64,000 nt of DNA from Halorubellus sp. JP-L1. GTDB lineage: Archaea; Halobacteriota; Halobacteria; Halobacteriales; Natrialbaceae. Below the pieces are notes generated by a model, which ran no database searches, was not told the DNA's origin, and saw only the letters and a list, made by a program, of their open reading frames with translations. The position numbers were made by a program, and so were the translations under genes. The stretch lies in assembly GCF_011440375.1 (NCBI RefSeq), contig NZ_JAAOIR010000005.1, forward strand, positions 1 to 64,000. Reading direction: 5' to 3'. This document shows, in pieces, positions 60,484-64,000 of this stretch. Positions within the stretch are counted from its first letter, which is position 1; every line of letters begins with the position of its first letter.

Positions 60484-60651
60484 GTCCGAACGTCCGGTCG
60501 CGTCGTGCAAGTGTCTTTCTCCGCACCGGCCGGCTCGGGACGCGACGCCGGGACGCCAGCGCGCGAATGCGACGCGTAGCGATCGCTCGACGTGCACTCG
60601 CAGTGACCGCTTGGGAACAGCGTTAACCGCCGTTCGAACGTATACTAATAC

Positions 60652-61251
60652 ATGGCAGACGACAAGCAAGGTCGAGAGAAACAGGCGGACGACGCCGACA
60701 GACGGCAGCGAGAGCGCGCCATCAGGACGGCGCTCGAGCGAGTCGACGAACCCGAGCCGCCGGTCGACCCCGCCGAGCTCGCGGGGTTCGAGGTGGAACT
60801 CGAGTCCGTCGAGTTCCCGGCGACGGGGTCCGACGTCGTCGCCGCCGTCGGCGACCGCGAGATCGAATCGGCCGACGGCACGTACACCGTCGAGGAACTG
60901 GTCCCGGACGCGGACGTCGAGACGTTCGACTCGCCCGAGGCCGTCCGCGAACGCGTCCAGCGACCGACGGTCGCCGGCGCGATGAAGCGCGTCGTGGAGG
61001 CGGCCAAGACGCTCCCGAACCAGGAGTTCCCGAACTCCCAGCGCGAGGGCTACGAGCGGACGTTCCGGGCGCTCGAGGACGTCGACGCCGACGACGACGA
61101 CGAGGGCATCCGCACCATCGCCGACTGGATCGTCGAGCGGATCGACGAGAAGGAGAAGCTCCCGGGGAGCCGCGACGTGCGTCGGGAGGCGGCGAAGTTC
61201 ACCCGGCGGAACGGCTATCCCGTCCGAAACGACGAATGGCTCGGCGTATAG
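60652..61251 (+). CDS. conserved haloarchaeal protein (DUF5789-like)
   Basis: This 199-residue acidic protein starts MADDKQGREKQADDADRRQR, the start of a conserved haloarchaeal family (DUF5789 type). The middle contains FPATGSDVVAAVGDREIESA, and the end RREAAKFTRRNGYPVRNDEW is strongly conserved-looking. It is probably soluble. A TATA-like GCGTTAACC lies about 25-30 bp before the ATG. Function unknown. Confidence 0.78.
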   Translation: MADDKQGREKQADDADRRQRERAIRTALERVDEPEPPVDPAELAGFEVELESVEFPATGSDVVAAVGDREIESADGTYTVEELVPDADVETFDSPEAVRERVQRPTVAGAMKRVVEAAKTLPNQEFPNSQREGYERTFRALEDVDADDDDEGIRTIADWIVERIDEKEKLPGSRDVRREAAKFTRRNGYPVRNDEWLGV

Positions 61252-61343
61252 ACTGACCCCTGACGCGTCACGGGACCAGGTCGACTCCGGCGTCGAGCGA
61301 CGGCCGGGGCAGGTATTTCCTCGCTGGCGTCGAAACTCGACGT

Positions 61344-62264
61344 ATGCGCGTGAACTGCGAGGGCTGCGCTGGCTGTTGCGTCGACTGGCGCGCGCTCTCG
61401 GCGACGCCAGACGACCACGAGCGCGTCGGCCCGGACCGGCCGCTCGACGACGTCTACAACCTCGTGCCGCTCACTCGCGACGAGGTCCGCGCGTTCGTCG
61501 ACGCCGGCTACGGCGACGCCCTGACGCCGCGAGTCTGGGCGCACGACGTCGACGGCGAGACCGACGCTGGCTCCGACGAGACCGGCGACGGCCGCGAGGA
61601 CGACGGCGGTCGGTCGGTGCGCGTCGACGGGTTCGACGTCGCCGCGGTCGCCGGCCGGCCCGCGTTCTTCGTCGGCCTCCGGAAGCCACCGAAGCCCGTC
61701 GCACCCGTCGGCGTCGACGACGCCCACTGGCTCCCGACGTGCGCGTTCCTCGATCCCGAATCGCTCCAGTGCCGCATCCACGGCGACGACCTGTATCCCG
61801 ACGAGTGCGCGACTTACCCCGGCCGGAACCTCCTGCTCGACGTCGAGACCGGGTGCGAGCGCGTCGAAGCCGAGTTCGGCGCGCCCGGCGACCGCCTCGT
61901 CGAGGACGCCGTGCCCGACGACGCCGACCCCCTCCTCGGGCCGCAGGCCGTCGGCGGGAAGGTATTCGCCCACCCCGACCCGGCCGCGTTGTCGGGCCGC
62001 GTCGAGCGGATCGCAGCGGGCGAGCCGACCGCCGCCGACCGCGCGGAGTTCGTCGCGACCGCCGCCGGCGCCAGCCCCGGCACCGTCCGGCGGAACGACG
62101 ACGCCTACCGCGAGTACCGCGAGCGCGCGCTCGACGCCGACTCCTGGGTCGGGCAAGCCATCGACGACTGGACGGATCGCGCCGACCGCGACCCCCCCGA
62201 CCCCGGCCTCGGCGAGGCCGTCGAGGACGACCGCGGCGCCCCCGGCACGCCCGGTTGGGACTGA
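61344..62264 (+). CDS. YkgJ-family cysteine-cluster protein
   Basis: This 306-residue protein begins MRVNCEGCAGCCVDWRAL, with Cys5, Cys8, Cys11 and Cys12, the CxxCxxCC cluster of the YkgJ/CxxCxxCC family. A second group (CAFLDPESLQCRIHGDDL and DECATYPG) completes a metal site, probably zinc or Fe-S. An acidic insert (about 70-95) is present. Family members are suggested to chelate metal; the role is unknown. Confidence 0.83.
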   Translation: MRVNCEGCAGCCVDWRALSATPDDHERVGPDRPLDDVYNLVPLTRDEVRAFVDAGYGDALTPRVWAHDVDGETDAGSDETGDGREDDGGRSVRVDGFDVAAVAGRPAFFVGLRKPPKPVAPVGVDDAHWLPTCAFLDPESLQCRIHGDDLYPDECATYPGRNLLLDVETGCERVEAEFGAPGDRLVEDAVPDDADPLLGPQAVGGKVFAHPDPAALSGRVERIAAGEPTAADRAEFVATAAGASPGTVRRNDDAYREYRERALDADSWVGQAIDDWTDRADRDPPDPGLGEAVEDDRGAPGTPGWD

Positions 62265-62342
62265 CGGAGAGCGCGCCGGCTGTCGGTTCCACGGCGTCCC
62301 GTTGGAGCCATCGTTAAGAGGGCGGCCGTCCCAGTCCGAGGC

Positions 62343-63272
62343 ATGCGCGTGCTGGTGACCGGAGCGACGGGATTCGTCGGCGGCGAGTTGATACCCGCAC
62401 TCATCGCGGCCGACCACGACGTCGTCGCGCTGGTCCGCGACCGCGAGGACTACCCGGGGACCGAGGTCGAGGTCCACGAGGGCGACCTCCTCGACCCCGA
62501 GACGCTCGACGGCGCGTTCGACGACGTCGACGTCGCGTACTACCTCGTGCACTCGATGCGCTCGGGCGAGGACTTCGCCGAACGCGACGAGCGAGCGGCC
62601 GAGAACTTCGTCGACGCCGCCGACGCCGCTGGCGTCGAGCGCGTCGTCTACCTCGGCGGCCTCGGCGAAGAGGGCGAGGACCTCAGCGAGCACCTCGCGT
62701 CCCGGCGAGCCGTCGAGTCCGTCCTCCGGAGCGGCGAGTTCGGGTTGACGACGCTCCGCGCGGCGATCATCGTCGGCGCCGGCTCCGTGAGCTTCCAGAT
62801 GATAACGCAACTCGTCGGGCGGCTCCCCGTGATGATCACGCCCCGGTGGGTGAACACGCCGTGTCAACCCATCGCCGTGAGCGACGTCGTCGGCTACCTC
62901 ACGGGCGTCCTCACCCGCCCGCACACCGCCGGCGAGACCTACGAGATCGGCGGGCCGGAGGTCCTGACGTACCGCGAGATGCTCGAACGCACCGCCGACG
63001 CGATGGGGAAACGCCTCTTCGTGATCCCCGTCCCGGTATTGACGCCCCGGCTGTCTGCGTACTGGGTGTCCATCGTGAGCGACGTCCCGAAGTCCGTCGC
63101 GTACCCGCTCATCGACGGCCTGAAGAACCCCGTCGTCGTCGAGGACGACCGGCTCGCCGAGGAGATCGACGTGGCGCTGACGCCGTTCGACTCCGCGGTC
63201 CGCCGCGCGCTCTCGCGGTCCGGGAGCGGCGGCGGCAGTCCACTCCAGGGCGGGAGGCCGGGCATACAGTGA
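62343..63272 (+). CDS. NAD(P)-binding SDR / NmrA-like protein
   Basis: This 309-residue atypical short-chain dehydrogenase/reductase has the nucleotide motif VLVTGATGFVGGELIPALI at 4-22. YYLVHSM, VVYLGGLGE and RAAIIVGAGSVSFQM follow. The C-terminal part (EIGGPEVLTYREMLERTAD) is of the NAD(P)H-binding complex-I-subunit-like type. No substrate is evident. A TATA-like CGTTAAGAG lies about 28 bp upstream. The next gene overlaps its stop (GTGA). Confidence 0.85.
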   Translation: MRVLVTGATGFVGGELIPALIAADHDVVALVRDREDYPGTEVEVHEGDLLDPETLDGAFDDVDVAYYLVHSMRSGEDFAERDERAAENFVDAADAAGVERVVYLGGLGEEGEDLSEHLASRRAVESVLRSGEFGLTTLRAAIIVGAGSVSFQMITQLVGRLPVMITPRWVNTPCQPIAVSDVVGYLTGVLTRPHTAGETYEIGGPEVLTYREMLERTADAMGKRLFVIPVPVLTPRLSAYWVSIVSDVPKSVAYPLIDGLKNPVVVEDDRLAEEIDVALTPFDSAVRRALSRSGSGGGSPLQGGRPGIQ

Positions 63273-64000
63273 CCGAACCGGCCGACGACGCCGCCGTCAC
63301 CGAGGATACCGAGTCGGTCAGGTACGGCGACGCGTGGGTGTACGAGAGCATCGTCGGGGCGCTCCCCGGCGTCGACGTGAGTTCGTCGACCGCAATCGGC
63401 ATCCAGGTGCTCGCGTTCGAGGCCGGCGTCCTCCTCGTCGCCGCACTCTACGGGCTGTGGACGGGCGCGCTCGTCGGCACCGTCGCGGTCGCGGTCGCCG
63501 CCATCGGGAGCGCGCTCATGCTCGCCTACGCCCGCCGCATCCGCGAACTCGACGCCCCCGAGGCCTACCGGCGCCTCCTGTTCGGGTCGAACGTCGAAGT
63601 GGTACTCGGGGTGCTCGCGTTCGTCGCCGTCGTCACGCACCTGTTCGTCTACGACCCGCGCGTGGCGAGCGAGCCGCTCGTCGAGGTCCTCCTCGGCGCG
63701 GAGCCGCCCGTGCTCGCGACGTACCTGACGCTGCTCGTGCTCTGGGACGTCGTCTACCGCATCGGCACGTCGTGGTGGGCGGCCGTCGCCGCCGTCTGGC
63801 GCGCGTACGCGTTCGACTTCGACGCCGAGCGACGGCGCGCGTTCGCGAGAGTGGACGCGCTGAACGTCGCGTTCGCGGCGGTCCAGTTGCTGTTCGTGCC
63901 GTTCGTCCTCGACCGACCCGTGTTGCTCGTAGTGCTACTCGGGCACGTGCTCGCCGTCGCGACGGCGAGCGCGCTCTCGATCGGACTGACGCTCGCCGAC
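63269..64000 (+). CDS. multi-helix membrane protein, 3' end beyond window
   Basis: A GTG at 63269 overlapping the SDR stop (GTGA) opens a frame of 244 codons that stays open to the window edge. It has an acidic start (VTEPADDAAVTEDTESVRYG), then about five or six hydrophobic segments, including VLAFEAGVLLVAALYGLW and LTLLVLWDVVYRIGTSWWAA. The pattern is that of a haloarchaeal membrane family of unknown function. The C-terminus is missing here. Confidence 0.75.
   Translation, partial: MTEPADDAAVTEDTESVRYGDAWVYESIVGALPGVDVSSSTAIGIQVLAFEAGVLLVAALYGLWTGALVGTVAVAVAAIGSALMLAYARRIRELDAPEAYRRLLFGSNVEVVLGVLAFVAVVTHLFVYDPRVASEPLVEVLLGAEPPVLATYLTLLVLWDVVYRIGTSWWAAVAAVWRAYAFDFDAERRRAFARVDALNVAFAAVQLLFVPFVLDRPVLLVVLLGHVLAVATASALSIGLTLAD

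Overview
The window is chromosomal DNA of a halophilic archaeon (Halobacteria). The GC content is very high and predicted proteins are strongly acidic. Many genes start with GTG, and many have a TATA-type box about 25-30 bp before the start codon, as expected for leaderless transcripts. Secreted proteins carry twin-arginine plus lipobox signals, and the 5' end of 16S rRNA reads as haloarchaeal. The genus cannot be fixed from this sequence alone.

Layout. 1-1206: the 5' end of a 16S rRNA gene transcribed leftward out of the window, its structured leader and three promoter-like copies. 1207-8414: MC1 chromosomal protein, an AbrB-like small protein, pyrD, a first XPD/Rad3-type helicase, a 7TM histidine kinase, a 2H phosphoesterase and a small membrane protein. 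8415-18547: arginine biosynthesis, argG-argH and then lysW-lysX-argC-argB-argD-argE(lysK)-argF. The pathway runs on a LysW carrier protein, and almost every junction overlaps or is bridged by a tiny ORF. 18548-31940: a Gfo/Idh dehydrogenase, decayed membrane-protein paralogues, regulators, threonine synthase, serA and serB (serine biosynthesis), several small membrane proteins and beta-propeller proteins. 32019-37393: a zinc-type ABC transporter (permease, ATPase, binding protein), a Ca/Na-exchanger-like protein and an isolated PstS. 37645-41986: metX-metY (methionine) and an aldehyde dehydrogenase. 42320-51553: two convergent PQQ-propeller lipoproteins, two divergent double-domain rhodaneses, and a thiamine-type ABC transporter (thiB, thiP, thiQ). 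51580-64000: two further XPD/Rad3-type helicases, NMD3 with a Trm5/Taw2-type tRNA enzyme, several small haloarchaeal proteins, a cysteine-cluster protein, an SDR protein and a truncated membrane protein.

How the genes work together. Most of the window is amino-acid metabolism (Arg, Thr, Ser, Met) and nutrient uptake (zinc, phosphate, thiamine), interleaved with DNA-repair helicases and translation factors. No complete mobile element, CRISPR array or defence island is visible. The most unusual signals are small-scale. (1) Tiny ORFs link genes in two operons; at two junctions they look like duplicated translation-initiation sites. (2) There are recent short duplications: the helicase 3' end, the metX stop codon, a serA fragment, and 43-bp and 17-bp tandem repeats. 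(3) Three iron-sulphur XPD-like helicases lie within 57 kb. (4) PyrD has a class-2 layout with a class-1-type active-site cysteine. (5) Two hairpins lie before argG.
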